DNA from: Lentisphaeria bacterium
GTDB lineage: Bacteria; Verrucomicrobiota; Lentisphaeria; Oligosphaerales; Oligosphaeraceae
Assembly (NCBI GenBank): GCA_016302725.1
Contig: JAEDNB010000042.1
Location: forward strand, 1-13,283
Direction: 5' to 3'
DNA: 13,283 nucleotides
This document shows positions 1 through 6,576 of this stretch, one piece after another. The notes under the pieces were generated by a model, which saw nothing but the letters and a program-made list of their open reading frames with translations, did not search any database and was not told the DNA's origin. The number at the start of each line of letters is the position of its first letter. Positions within the stretch are counted from its first letter, which is position 1. The translations under genes and the position numbers were made by a program.

Positions 1-799
1 GTTTCCTGGGGATGGGGAGGGGTTCCAGGAACCAGTTGTAGAGGGGGCGGTGGATTTCGAATTCCAGGGTGCAGAGGGAGTGGGTCACTCCCTCCAGGGA
101 GTCCTCCAGCCCGTGGGCCCAGTCATACATGGGGTAGATGCACCACTGGCCTCCCGTGCGCTCATGGCTTTCGTGGAGAATGCGGTACATCACGGGGTCC
201 CGGAAATTGATGTTGGGGCTGGCCATGTCGATTTTGGCCCGGAGGACCTTCGCCCCATTGGGGAACTCCCCTGCCTTCATCCGCTGGAAGAGGTCCAGGT
301 TCTCCTCCACGGATCGGTTCCGCCAGGGGGAATCCACCCCGGGCTGGAAGGGGGTGCCCCGGGTGGCCCGGATCTCCTCCGCGCTCTGGTCGTCCACGTA
401 CGCAAGCCCCTTTTCAATCATCAGGAGGGCGAACTCGTACATCTTGGGGAAGTAGTCCGAGGCAAACTTCACCTCCCCGTCCCATTGGTAGCCCAGCCAG
501 GCGATGTCCTCCTGGATGGAGTCATAGTACTCCCGGTCTTCCTTGCCGGGATTGGTGTCGTCCATCCGCAGGTTGCACTTGCCGCCGAACTCCCGGGCCA
601 CCCCGAAATCCAGGCAAATTGCCTTGGCATGGCCAATGTGCAGATATCCGTTGGGCTCTGGGGGGAAGCGGGTGCGGATTTCCTCCGGACGGTATTTCCC
701 GGAAGCCAGATCCTGCCGGACAATGTCCCGGATGAAGTCGGTGGGTGCCGTCGTCTCCGCCGCAGGGGCGGCAGGCAGGTTTTCGCGTGTTTCTTCCAT
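1..799 (-). CDS. glnS: Glutaminyl-tRNA synthetase, N-terminal 266 residues (runs off the left edge)
   Basis: This class I aminoacyl-tRNA synthetase charges tRNA-Gln with glutamine in the cytoplasm. Reading the minus strand from the ATG at 799, a short Ala/Thr-rich leader is followed by FPPEPNGYLHIGHAKAI, in which the HIGH ATP-binding signature is residues 54-57. The catalytic-fold blocks RMDDTNP, YDWAHGLEDSLEGVTHSLCTLEFE and HRPLYNWF then follow, all typical of GlnRS rather than GluRS. About 266 codons are visible; bacterial GlnRS is usually near 550 residues, so the KMSKS loop and anticodon-binding barrels lie beyond the window. The start is chosen because it is the first ATG ahead of the conserved block. 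It has no Shine-Dalgarno site and follows a pure pyrimidine run on the coding strand. The gene lies 201 bases downstream of the DUF362 gene, with a promoter-like element between, so it is probably its own unit. Family identity is very secure. Confidence 0.96.
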   Translation of the reverse strand, partial: MEETRENLPAAPAAETTAPTDFIRDIVRQDLASGKYRPEEIRTRFPPEPNGYLHIGHAKAICLDFGVAREFGGKCNLRMDDTNPGKEDREYYDSIQEDIAWLGYQWDGEVKFASDYFPKMYEFALLMIEKGLAYVDDQSAEEIRATRGTPFQPGVDSPWRNRSVEENLDLFQRMKAGEFPNGAKVLRAKIDMASPNINFRDPVMYRILHESHERTGGQWCIYPMYDWAHGLEDSLEGVTHSLCTLEFEIHRPLYNWFLEPLPIPRK

Positions 800-835
800 A
801 GGAGGGGGAAGGAGAGGGAGGGGGAAGGAAGGGGA
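800..835. repeat. 36-base uninterrupted purine/pyrimidine tract abutting the glnS start
   Basis: Every base from 800 to 835 on the plus strand is A or G. The glnS mRNA leader is therefore a 36-nucleotide C/U run that ends directly at its ATG (799), leaving no room for a Shine-Dalgarno sequence. Homopurine tracts of this length can adopt triplex-like structures, and pyrimidine-rich leaders can contact ribosomal protein S1. Either role here is inference. Confidence 0.8.
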
Positions 836-887
836 TGTCCCGGGGGTGGCGGGGAGGCCTCCCGGCGCCGGGAACCGGAAAAACGGG

Positions 888-895
888 ATAATATA
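888..895 (-). promoter_or_regulatory. Putative glnS promoter, -10-like TATATTAT
   Basis: The minus strand reads GGGTATATTATCCCG in an otherwise very GC-rich gap, about 90 bases upstream of the glnS ATG. TATATT fits a sigma70 -10 hexamer. The same octamer precedes the phosphoesterase gene at 11679. No convincing -35 hexamer is visible at normal spacing, so this rests on the -10-like element and its position. Confidence 0.45.
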
Positions 896-943
896 CCCCC
901 CCCTCGCCCCCACGGAGGGGAACAGGGGATGGCCGCTGGACAG

Positions 944-977
944 AAAGGCGCCGCCGGAGCATGGGAAGGCGGCGGCG
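944..977 (-). terminator. Weak GC hairpin after the DUF362 gene, possible terminator
   Basis: CGCCGCCG at 949-956 and CGGCGGCG at 970-977 form an 8-bp GC stem with a 13-base loop. Read on the minus strand, it is followed only by CCTTTCTG, so the U-run is short. It lies 24 bases past the DUF362 stop, a fitting place for the end of the pilT-dxr-DUF362 unit. The poor U-tract makes intrinsic termination uncertain. Confidence 0.3.
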
Positions 978-1000
978 ACGGGGACGCCCCTCCCTCCCGT

Positions 1001-2215
1001 TCAGGATTTTCGGAAGAAGGCGACGAAATGTCCCAGGCATTTGGCACCGGCCTCCCCCAAGGCGGTCAGGTGGAGGAGGCGGTCCAGCCATGGTCTCCGG
1101 AGTTCGATGGCGTTGGCGGGGCAGAATTCGTGGCAGCAGTAGCACCGGATGCAGAGCTCCTTCTTCACGCCGCCCTTCTGGGGGTTGTCGGGATGGATGG
1201 CGGAGGGCTTCGCGGGGCATCCCCTATGGCATTTCAGGCACTTGACACACTTTTCCCTTTGGATGAAGGGGGTGGGTGCCACCTGCCCCCGGAGCCATCG
1301 GAGGAGGAAGGGGGGGAGGGGCAGGATGCGGAGGACGTTGACGGGAGTGCGCACCAGTTGGAAATCCTTCACCTGAAGGGACTCCAGGGGTGTGCCCACC
1401 ACTTCCACCTCCTCCAGGCGGGAGGCTCCGAAGGCGCCCCGTGCGGCGGCCTGGAGGAGGGGGTATTCCTGGGGGGGCAGTCCGATGAGGGAGCACCCCA
1501 CCACATCCACGGCGGCCAGGTCGGTCCCCGCCACCAGGGCGCCCACTTTCCTGGGGGTGCCCCCATGGGGTCCGGGGCCTTCCATGGCCACGATGGCGTC
1601 CAGGATGGCCAGGCGCACCCTGGCGGTGCGGTTGATGTCAATCATCAAGTCGGCCAGGCGGTCCCGGTTCTGGAGGCGGAAATGGTATTCCCCCTTTTTG
1701 CCGCCGGGGATGAGTCCATACTGGTTTTTCAGGGCCCCGGTGTACCCCATTTGGACATGGGTCTTCAGCTTCGGCAGGGAGATGACCACGTCCGTCCGTT
1801 CCAGCCAGGAGGTCAGTTCCAGGCTCTTTCCAATGGCGTTTTCCGGGGTATGGAAGAGGGAGGTCTCCCGGAAGACGGCGGTCTGCGCCCCCTCCTCCTC
1901 GCAGACCTTCTGGAGCCCGCAGACGCGCATGTTCTCCTGGGTGTCCCCCACCCCGGGCCCGTCCCCCACCCAAATCTCCGAGGCCCCCGCCTGGCGCACC
2001 AGGCGGATTGCCGCCCGCAATACCTGGGGATGGGTGGTCACTGCCTGTTCGGGGCGGGCGGGCGCCAGGAGGTTGACCTTCAGCAGCACCCGTTCCCCGG
2101 GGCGCACCACGCCCTCCATCCCCCCGAAGGGAGCCAGGGCGCGCTCCAGCCCCGCCAGCAGGGCGGGGAAATCGTCGTAGGACTCGAGGGCGACCAGGGA
2201 TACTTTGGATTTCAT
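1001..2215 (-). CDS. DUF362 protein with a C-terminal 2x[4Fe-4S] ferredoxin domain
   Basis: The protein has 404 residues. Residues 1 to about 285 form a DUF362 domain (PF04015), with LLKVNLL near 45-50, VGDGPG near 83-88, VISLPKLKTH near 144-153 and the conserved GALKNQYGLIPG near 160-171. The C-terminal part has two classic [4Fe-4S] motifs: C323/C326/C329/C333 followed by Pro, and C355/C358/C361/C365 followed by Pro, with an extra Cys at 360. No signal peptide or clear membrane span is seen, so it is probably a cytoplasmic electron carrier or redox protein. DUF362 itself has no firm biochemical role. Its ATG (2215-2213) overlaps the dxr stop (2214-2212) as ATGA, which implies translational coupling and co-expression with Dxr. 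A role in supplying electrons to Fe-S enzymes of the same isoprenoid pathway is possible but only inferred. Confidence 0.93.
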   Translation of the reverse strand: MKSKVSLVALESYDDFPALLAGLERALAPFGGMEGVVRPGERVLLKVNLLAPARPEQAVTTHPQVLRAAIRLVRQAGASEIWVGDGPGVGDTQENMRVCGLQKVCEEEGAQTAVFRETSLFHTPENAIGKSLELTSWLERTDVVISLPKLKTHVQMGYTGALKNQYGLIPGGKKGEYHFRLQNRDRLADLMIDINRTARVRLAILDAIVAMEGPGPHGGTPRKVGALVAGTDLAAVDVVGCSLIGLPPQEYPLLQAAARGAFGASRLEEVEVVGTPLESLQVKDFQLVRTPVNVLRILPLPPFLLRWLRGQVAPTPFIQREKCVKCLKCHRGCPAKPSAIHPDNPQKGGVKKELCIRCYCCHEFCPANAIELRRPWLDRLLHLTALGEAGAKCLGHFVAFFRKS

Positions 2216-3396
2216 GGCAGGGGAAGAAAAAAAGTCGGCTCTGGGCAGCGAAGGAAGGTGTGCACCGCCTGGGCGGCGGCGGCCTCCAGGGCGCGGACCG
2301 CCTCCAGGGACTCAGGCGCCTCGGAGCAAGGCACCGTATCCAGGGCATGTTCCACCGCCCGGGGGATGGCGTCGAAGCCCAGGCTCCCCTCCAGGAAGCG
2401 GGCCAGGGCGGCTTCGTTGGCGGCATGGAAGACCGCCCCCGCGCCGCCGTCCATGGCCATGACCCGGCGTGCCAGGCCCAGGGCGGGGAAGCGCCTTTCA
2501 TCAGGGGGCAGGAATTCCATGGAGATTCCGCCGGGGTGCAGGAAATCCAGGGAAGGCGCGGGGGAAGGGAGGCGCCGGGGATAGGTCAGGCAATACTGGA
2601 TGGGGAGCCGCATATCCGCCGGCCCCATCTGGGCCACCACCGCACCGTCGGTGAACTCCACCATGGAATGCACCAGTGACTGGGGATGGATCACCACCTG
2701 GATCTCCTCTCCGGGCACGGAGAAGAGCCAATGGGCCTCCACCATCTCCAGGGCCTTGTTCATGAGGGTGGCGCAGTCCAGGGTGATTTTGCGCCCCATC
2801 CGCCAGGTGGGGTGGCGGAGCGCCGCCTCGGGGGTCACCTGGGCAAGGTCGATTTCGGGATGTCCGTGGAAGGGGCCACCGCTGCAGGTCAGCCAGAGCC
2901 TGCGCACCTCCTGGTGCGTCCCGCTCTTCAGGCATTGGAAGATGGCGCAATGCTCACTGTCCACCGGCAGAATCTCCCCGCCGCCCCGGCGGGCGGTCTC
3001 CGTCACCCACCTTCCCGCCGCCACCAATGCCTCCTTCGTGGCCAGGCAGACCCGCTTTCCCGCCTCCAGGGCGGCAATCACGTAGGGCAGGGCCGCCGAG
3101 CCCTGGATGGCGCAGACCACCACGTCCACCCGCGGAGAGCGGAGCAGGTCGCAGAGTTCCCCCTGGTCCCGCAGGGTGGAAAACCGGGGGTCCCCGTCAC
3201 AATAGGTTTCCCTGGCGCCGTGGCGGCGCCCCAGTTCCGCCAATGCCTCCCCCTGGTGGCCACAGGTCGCCACCTCCAGGGCATACTCCCCCGGCGACAA
3301 CGCCAGCACCTCCAGGGCCTGGCGCCCGATGGAGCCTGTCGCCCCCAGAAGCGCCACGCCCCGCACCGACCTCGATGACAATTCCTTTGCACCCAT
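2212..3396 (-). CDS. dxr: 1-deoxy-D-xylulose 5-phosphate reductoisomerase
   Basis: Dxr (IspC) converts 1-deoxy-D-xylulose 5-phosphate to 2-C-methyl-D-erythritol 4-phosphate with NADPH, the committed step of the MEP isoprenoid pathway. The 394-residue length is normal. The NADPH loop GATGSIG is residues 18-24. LPVDSEH (144-149) carries metal ligands D146 and E148. SGGPF (172-176), HPTWRMGRK (195-203) and MNKALE (212-217, ligand E217) build the substrate and metal site, followed by IHPQSLVHSMVEF. Residues 119-122 read ATKE where the E. coli enzyme has ANKE. The ATG at 3396 is used because no other in-frame ATG lies between it and 3858 and the Rossmann strand starts right after it. A modest CGGAG sits about 8 bases upstream. 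The stop overlaps the DUF362 start. The upstream small membrane-protein gene ends 116 bases away. Family assignment is very secure. Confidence 0.97.
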   Translation of the reverse strand: MGAKELSSRSVRGVALLGATGSIGRQALEVLALSPGEYALEVATCGHQGEALAELGRRHGARETYCDGDPRFSTLRDQGELCDLLRSPRVDVVVCAIQGSAALPYVIAALEAGKRVCLATKEALVAAGRWVTETARRGGGEILPVDSEHCAIFQCLKSGTHQEVRRLWLTCSGGPFHGHPEIDLAQVTPEAALRHPTWRMGRKITLDCATLMNKALEMVEAHWLFSVPGEEIQVVIHPQSLVHSMVEFTDGAVVAQMGPADMRLPIQYCLTYPRRLPSPAPSLDFLHPGGISMEFLPPDERRFPALGLARRVMAMDGGAGAVFHAANEAALARFLEGSLGFDAIPRAVEHALDTVPCSEAPESLEAVRALEAAAAQAVHTFLRCPEPTFFLPLP

Positions 3397-3456
3397 GGCA
3401 GACTCCGGTTGATGGGCCGGGAGGGGAGGCGTTCCGCCCCCATGGCGCGTCGGGCA

Positions 3457-3480
3457 GGGAGGGAAGCCACCGTCCCTCCC
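3457..3480. repeat. 8-bp inverted repeat in the gap before dxr
   Basis: GGGAGGGA (3457-3464) and TCCCTCCC (3473-3480) are exact complements around an 8-base loop, within the 116-base gap between the small membrane-protein gene and dxr. No T-run follows on either strand, so it is not a standard terminator. It could be a leader or processing hairpin, or simply a by-product of the GC-rich sequence. Confidence 0.35.
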
Positions 3481-3512
3481 CGGCGCCCCCCGCTCCCCGG
3501 CGGCACGATGGC

Positions 3513-3704
3513 CTAGAGAAAATATTCGTTGCAGATTCCCAGAAGGAAAAGGAGAAGGGCGATGGCCCACACCCAGCCCAGCAGGGCCGGGGTCCGTCCC
3601 CGCCGCAGGAGACGGCGGCGGCGCGTCCCCGCCTGGCTGTCCAGGACGGCCTGGAGCAGGAGACGGCGGCGGCGGGAAAGGGATGGGGCGTGATGGGCGG
3701 GCAT
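3513..3704 (-). CDS. Small Arg-rich single-pass membrane protein, 63 residues
   Basis: I do not recognise a family. Residues 1 to about 38 are strongly basic, with two RRRRLL blocks (residues 11-16 and 28-33). They are followed by one hydrophobic span, roughly ALLGWVWAIALLLFLLGI (40-57), and the short tail CNEYFL. The positive-inside rule predicts N-in, C-out in the inner membrane. Support for a real gene is a good Shine-Dalgarno AGGAGG about 10 bases before the ATG, a start only 21 bases after the pilT stop, and a coherent hydrophobic segment. It probably lies in one transcript with pilT and dxr. The two Arg blocks come from an exact 19-base DNA repeat 51 bases apart. The Arg-rich part could be an artefact of GC-rich codons, so confidence is moderate. 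No function is proposed. Confidence 0.6.
   Translation of the reverse strand: MPAHHAPSLSRRRRLLLQAVLDSQAGTRRRRLLRRGRTPALLGWVWAIALLLFLLGICNEYFL
3605..3674. repeat. 19-base direct repeat, 51-base period, inside the small membrane-protein gene
   Basis: GCAGGAGACGGCGGCGGCG occurs at 3605-3623 and again, identically, at 3656-3674. The 51-base offset is 17 codons, so frame is kept and the protein carries two copies of the RRRRLL block. This looks like an internal tandem duplication whose spacer has since diverged. Confidence 0.75.
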
Positions 3705-3725
3705 GGGGGGCTCCCCTCCTGGCGG

Positions 3726-4832
3726 CTACTGGATGATTCCGCCGGAATCGGAGAGGAAGATTCCCTTGAAGTTCATGCGCAGCGCCTGGGGATTGTCGGA
3801 GAGCTCCAGCGCCTTCTCCTCGGAGATGTCCCCTGCGTTGTAGTGCTTCAGGAGGCACTGGTTGAAGGTCATCATCCCCATCTCCTCATTGGCCTCGATG
3901 GCCTGGGGCAGGCGGTCGATGCGCCCGTCGAAGATCAGTTTCTTCACGATGGGGGCGTTGATCATGATTTCCGTGATGGGGACGACTCCCTTGCCGGAGG
4001 CCTTCTTCGCCAGGCGCTGGCAGACAATGGCCCGGACCACCTCGGAGAGGGATTTCCGGATGGAGTCCCGTTCCTCGATGGAGAACATGTCCAGGATGCG
4101 GTTGATGGACTGGGGGGCGTCCTTGGTGTGGAGGGTGGTGATGACCATGTGCCCCGTCTCGGCGGCGGCCAATGCGGTTTCAAAGGTGACGCGGTTGCGC
4201 ATCTCCCCCACCACGATGATGTCGGGGTCCTGCCGCAGGGCGTGCACCAGGGCGGAGTCGAAGGACTCCGCGTCCAAACCCACCTCGCGCTGTTCGAAGA
4301 AGGAGAGCTTGTCCTCGAAGGTGTACTCGATGGGGTCTTCGATGGTGATGATGTGCTTGCGGAAATTGGTGTTGATGAAATCCAGCATGGCGGCCATGGT
4401 GGTGGACTTTCCGCTGCCCGTGGTGCCCGTGATGAAGATGATTCCGTTGCTGTTGGAGGCAATGGCCTTCATCACCTCGGGGAGCCCCGCCTCCTTCACG
4501 GTGGGGGGCTTGCTTTTCACCCAGCGCATGGTGATGCCCCGGTTGCCCCGCTGCAGGTGCAGGTTCACACGGAAACGCCCCGCGTCAGGCTCCTGCCAGG
4601 CAAAGTCCAGGTCCCCCTTCTGCAAAAACTCATCGTATTTCCCCGCAGGGACAATGTCCTTGCAAATCTGGTCGAAGATTTCCGTGGTGGTCTCGTAGTC
4701 GATTTGCACCAGGTTGGAGTCGATGCGCAGCTGCACGTTCCGGTTCTCCCGGATGTGCAGGTCGCTGGCCCGCTCCTCCACCGCATATTTCAGCAGGTCA
4801 TGGAGGCAGGACTGTTTCTGTTCAGCAGCCAT
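3726..4832 (-). CDS. pilT: Type IV pilus retraction ATPase, PilT/PilU family
   Basis: This 368-residue hexameric motor ATPase would drive pilus retraction (twitching, adhesion, DNA uptake) at the cytoplasmic face of the type IV pilus machine. ASDLHI (22-27) opens the PAS-like N domain. Walker A GTTGSGKS is 136-143, the Asp box IEDPIEY is 164-170, the Walker B region IIVVGEMRN is about 205-213, and the His box ETGHMVITTLHT is 225-236. The C-terminal part keeps FNQCLLKHYNAGDIS and a final LRMNFKGIFL. Two places differ from classical PilT: EMRN instead of EMRD, and APIVKKLI where PilT has the AIRNLIRE retraction motif. A PilU-like or divergent paralogue is therefore possible. The ATG at 4832 is preferred over an upstream Met at 4949 because AAGGAA sits about 8 bases before it and the extra 39 residues are low-complexity Pro/Ser. 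No other pilus gene is nearby. Confidence 0.93.
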   Translation of the reverse strand: MAAEQKQSCLHDLLKYAVEERASDLHIRENRNVQLRIDSNLVQIDYETTTEIFDQICKDIVPAGKYDEFLQKGDLDFAWQEPDAGRFRVNLHLQRGNRGITMRWVKSKPPTVKEAGLPEVMKAIASNSNGIIFITGTTGSGKSTTMAAMLDFINTNFRKHIITIEDPIEYTFEDKLSFFEQREVGLDAESFDSALVHALRQDPDIIVVGEMRNRVTFETALAAAETGHMVITTLHTKDAPQSINRILDMFSIEERDSIRKSLSEVVRAIVCQRLAKKASGKGVVPITEIMINAPIVKKLIFDGRIDRLPQAIEANEEMGMMTFNQCLLKHYNAGDISEEKALELSDNPQALRMNFKGIFLSDSGGIIQ

Positions 4833-4868
4833 TCTGTTTTTCCTTGGGGTTGTGCAACTGGGGGAGGT

Positions 4869-4890
4869 GTCCCCGGGCGCCCCCGGGGAC
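4869..4890. repeat. Perfect 9-bp inverted repeat between pfk and pilT
   Basis: GTCCCCGGG (4869-4877) and CCCGGGGAC (4882-4890) pair fully around a 4-base loop, in the 76-base gap between the pfk stop and the pilT start. Neither strand has a T-run after it. It may be a processing or RNA-stability hairpin that sets unequal pfk and pilT expression, or a weak terminator. Confidence 0.55.
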
Positions 4891-4908
4891 GGGGACGGGG
4901 GAGGGGCT

Positions 4909-6273
4909 TCAGATGCCCGTGGCCTTGGAGTCGGGGCCGCACTGGCCATCCATCAGCTTCGCCTGGCGGGTGGTGAGCAGCACGCTCTGCCACAGCATCC
5001 CGAAGGGGTCGATCTTCCGGCGGGAACTGGTGGCCATGGCAATGGGGACGTAGATGAAATAGCCCTGCCAGTTGCCCACCACCATGTCCGTCATGCCCGC
5101 CATGGCCGCATGGACCGCATGCTGCGCCAGGTGGAGGCAGAAGATGGAGTCGTAGGAATTGGCGGGGAGGCTCCGAATCTCGTAGCTGGGGTCGAAATAC
5201 TTGACGGAAATGTCAATCTTCTTCGCTGCGAAATGCTCCCGGATCCGGTTCTTCAGGTAGACGCCGATGTCGCTATGGAGGACATTGCCGGACTTGTCGG
5301 TCTGGCGCTGTCCGGAGAGCAGTTCCTGTCCCGCCCCCTCGGCCACCACCATGACGGCGTGGTGCTTGCGGGCCATGCGCACCTCCATGGCCTCCAGCAG
5401 TCCGCCGGGCCCCTCCAGGCGGATGGGGACCTCGGGGATCAGGCAGAAGTTGGCCACGGAGTTGGCCAGGGAGGCATAGGCGGCGATGAAGCCGGAGTCC
5501 CGCCCCATGAGGCGGACCAGCCCCAGCCCGTTGTAGGCGCCATTGGCCTCGTTGTGGGCACAGCTCAAGATGTTGGCCGCCGCCTGGACCGCCGTCTCGA
5601 AGCCAAAGGTCTTGTCCATGAAATTCAGGTCGTTGTCGATGGTCTTGGGGATGCCCACCACGCTGCATTCCACCCGGCGGCGCTGGCATTCCTGGGCGAT
5701 GGCGTGGGCGCCCCGCTGGGTGCCGTCCCCCCCGATGGTGAAGAGGATGTTGATGTTGAGGCGGTCCAGGGTCTTGACGATTTCCTCGGTGGGCTGCATT
5801 CCCCGGGAGGAGCCCAGGATGGAGCCCCCCTCGGAGTGGATGTCGTCCACCACGTCGGGATTGAGGACCATGGGGCTGAGCTTGTAGGCGGGGTTGAGCC
5901 CCTGGTATCCGTAGCGGATGCCGAAGATGTTGTCCACCCCGTAGACATACCAGAGGGTGTTGACCAGTCCCTTGATGACGTCGTTGAGTCCGGGGCAGAG
6001 CCCCCCGCAGGTCACGATGCCCACGCGGGTCCAGGCGGGGTCATGGAAGATCCTCCGCCGTGGTCCGGCGGCCAGGAAGGCGGGCATCATCTTGCACTCC
6101 TTGAGGAAGAGCTGGTTTCTCGCCGCGTCGGCGCAGTAGCAGATCCGCTCGGTGTCCTCCACGAAGATTGCCTCCTTGAGGGGGGAGTCCAAGGTGGGCG
6201 TGCCCAGCCTCTGGATGGAAAAGTCCATCTTGGGGAGGGCATTCAGGTCGACATCGATGTTCTGGGGCAACAT
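4909..6273 (-). CDS. pfkA: 6-phosphofructokinase, group X (trypanosome/plant-like, probably ATP-dependent)
   Basis: The enzyme phosphorylates fructose 6-phosphate to fructose 1,6-bisphosphate in glycolysis. The 454 residues are longer than the about 320 of E. coli PfkA and include a roughly 80-residue N-terminal extension ending before VGIVTCGGLCPGLND (84-98). ILGSSRG (152-158) and GGDGTQRGA (181-189) are followed by PKTIDNDLNF (209-218), with the catalytic TIDND motif, then MGRDSGFIA. Gly184 (GGDG, not GGDD) points to ATP as donor, while Lys210 (PKTIDND) is shared with PPi enzymes. That Gly/Lys pair, together with GGDGTQRGA, is the mark of the group X enzymes such as the Trypanosoma PFK. The first ATG before the conserved region is at 6273; no good Shine-Dalgarno is seen. 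The gene heads the minus-strand block, 76 bases before pilT, and faces recD2 across a divergent promoter region. The donor should be tested, as a change at one residue can switch it. Confidence 0.93.
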   Translation of the reverse strand: MLPQNIDVDLNALPKMDFSIQRLGTPTLDSPLKEAIFVEDTERICYCADAARNQLFLKECKMMPAFLAAGPRRRIFHDPAWTRVGIVTCGGLCPGLNDVIKGLVNTLWYVYGVDNIFGIRYGYQGLNPAYKLSPMVLNPDVVDDIHSEGGSILGSSRGMQPTEEIVKTLDRLNINILFTIGGDGTQRGAHAIAQECQRRRVECSVVGIPKTIDNDLNFMDKTFGFETAVQAAANILSCAHNEANGAYNGLGLVRLMGRDSGFIAAYASLANSVANFCLIPEVPIRLEGPGGLLEAMEVRMARKHHAVMVVAEGAGQELLSGQRQTDKSGNVLHSDIGVYLKNRIREHFAAKKIDISVKYFDPSYEIRSLPANSYDSIFCLHLAQHAVHAAMAGMTDMVVGNWQGYFIYVPIAMATSSRRKIDPFGMLWQSVLLTTRQAKLMDGQCGPDSKATGI

Positions 6274-6353
6274 GGCCGTATGCAGGGAGTAGTCCGGAAA
6301 GGGGGGGCAGGGAAAGGAAAGGCGCCTTGCCAGGCAGGCAGAGCGAAGACGGC

Positions 6354-6366
6354 AAACTATAATACC
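6354..6366. promoter_or_regulatory. AT-rich promoter island between divergent pfk and recD2
   Basis: The roughly 300-base gap 6274-6576 has no gene and is very GC-rich except for AAACTATAATACC here. On the plus strand it contains a perfect TATAAT (6358-6363), about 214 bases before the recD2 ATG. On the minus strand it reads GGGTATTATAG, with TATTAT about 85 bases before the pfk ATG. No consensus -35 hexamer is placed correctly for either direction. The remainder of the gap is C-rich low-complexity sequence in which I see nothing else. Confidence 0.45.
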
Positions 6367-6576
6367 CGGAAAGCCTACGGCAGGGCGCCACCCAGGGCTT
6401 TCCCACGCCCCGCAGGCACTTTTCCGCCCCTTCCAGGGGCAGGGGGGGCGAACGCGGGGCCTCGCCGGCTTCCGCCTGGGCGCACACGCACGCGCATACG
6501 CCCCACACAGAGCCCCGCCCGCCCCGCCTCCCCGTGTCGTGAAGGCCATGGCCGCCCTTCCCTCCCCGCCTTTCTG

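Noticed and set aside
50..2584. Open frame of 844 codons on the plus strand across glnS, the DUF362 gene and dxr
   Set aside because: It is antisense to three clear genes, its product is Gly/His/Gln-rich with no family motif, and stop codons are rare here only because of the high GC content.
4833..4949. Upstream Met at 4949 as the pilT start
   Set aside because: The added 39 residues are Pro/Ser low complexity across the intergenic hairpin, whereas 4832 has an AAGGAA site and begins just before the conserved N-terminus.
3027..4976. Open frame of 649 codons on the plus strand opposite dxr and pilT
   Set aside because: A shadow of the two conserved minus-strand genes: proline-rich start, no recognisable domain and no ribosome-binding site.
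4714..6576. The long upstream extension of the recD2 frame
   Set aside because: It runs antisense through pfk and the intergenic gap; homology to RecD2 begins only after about 6690.
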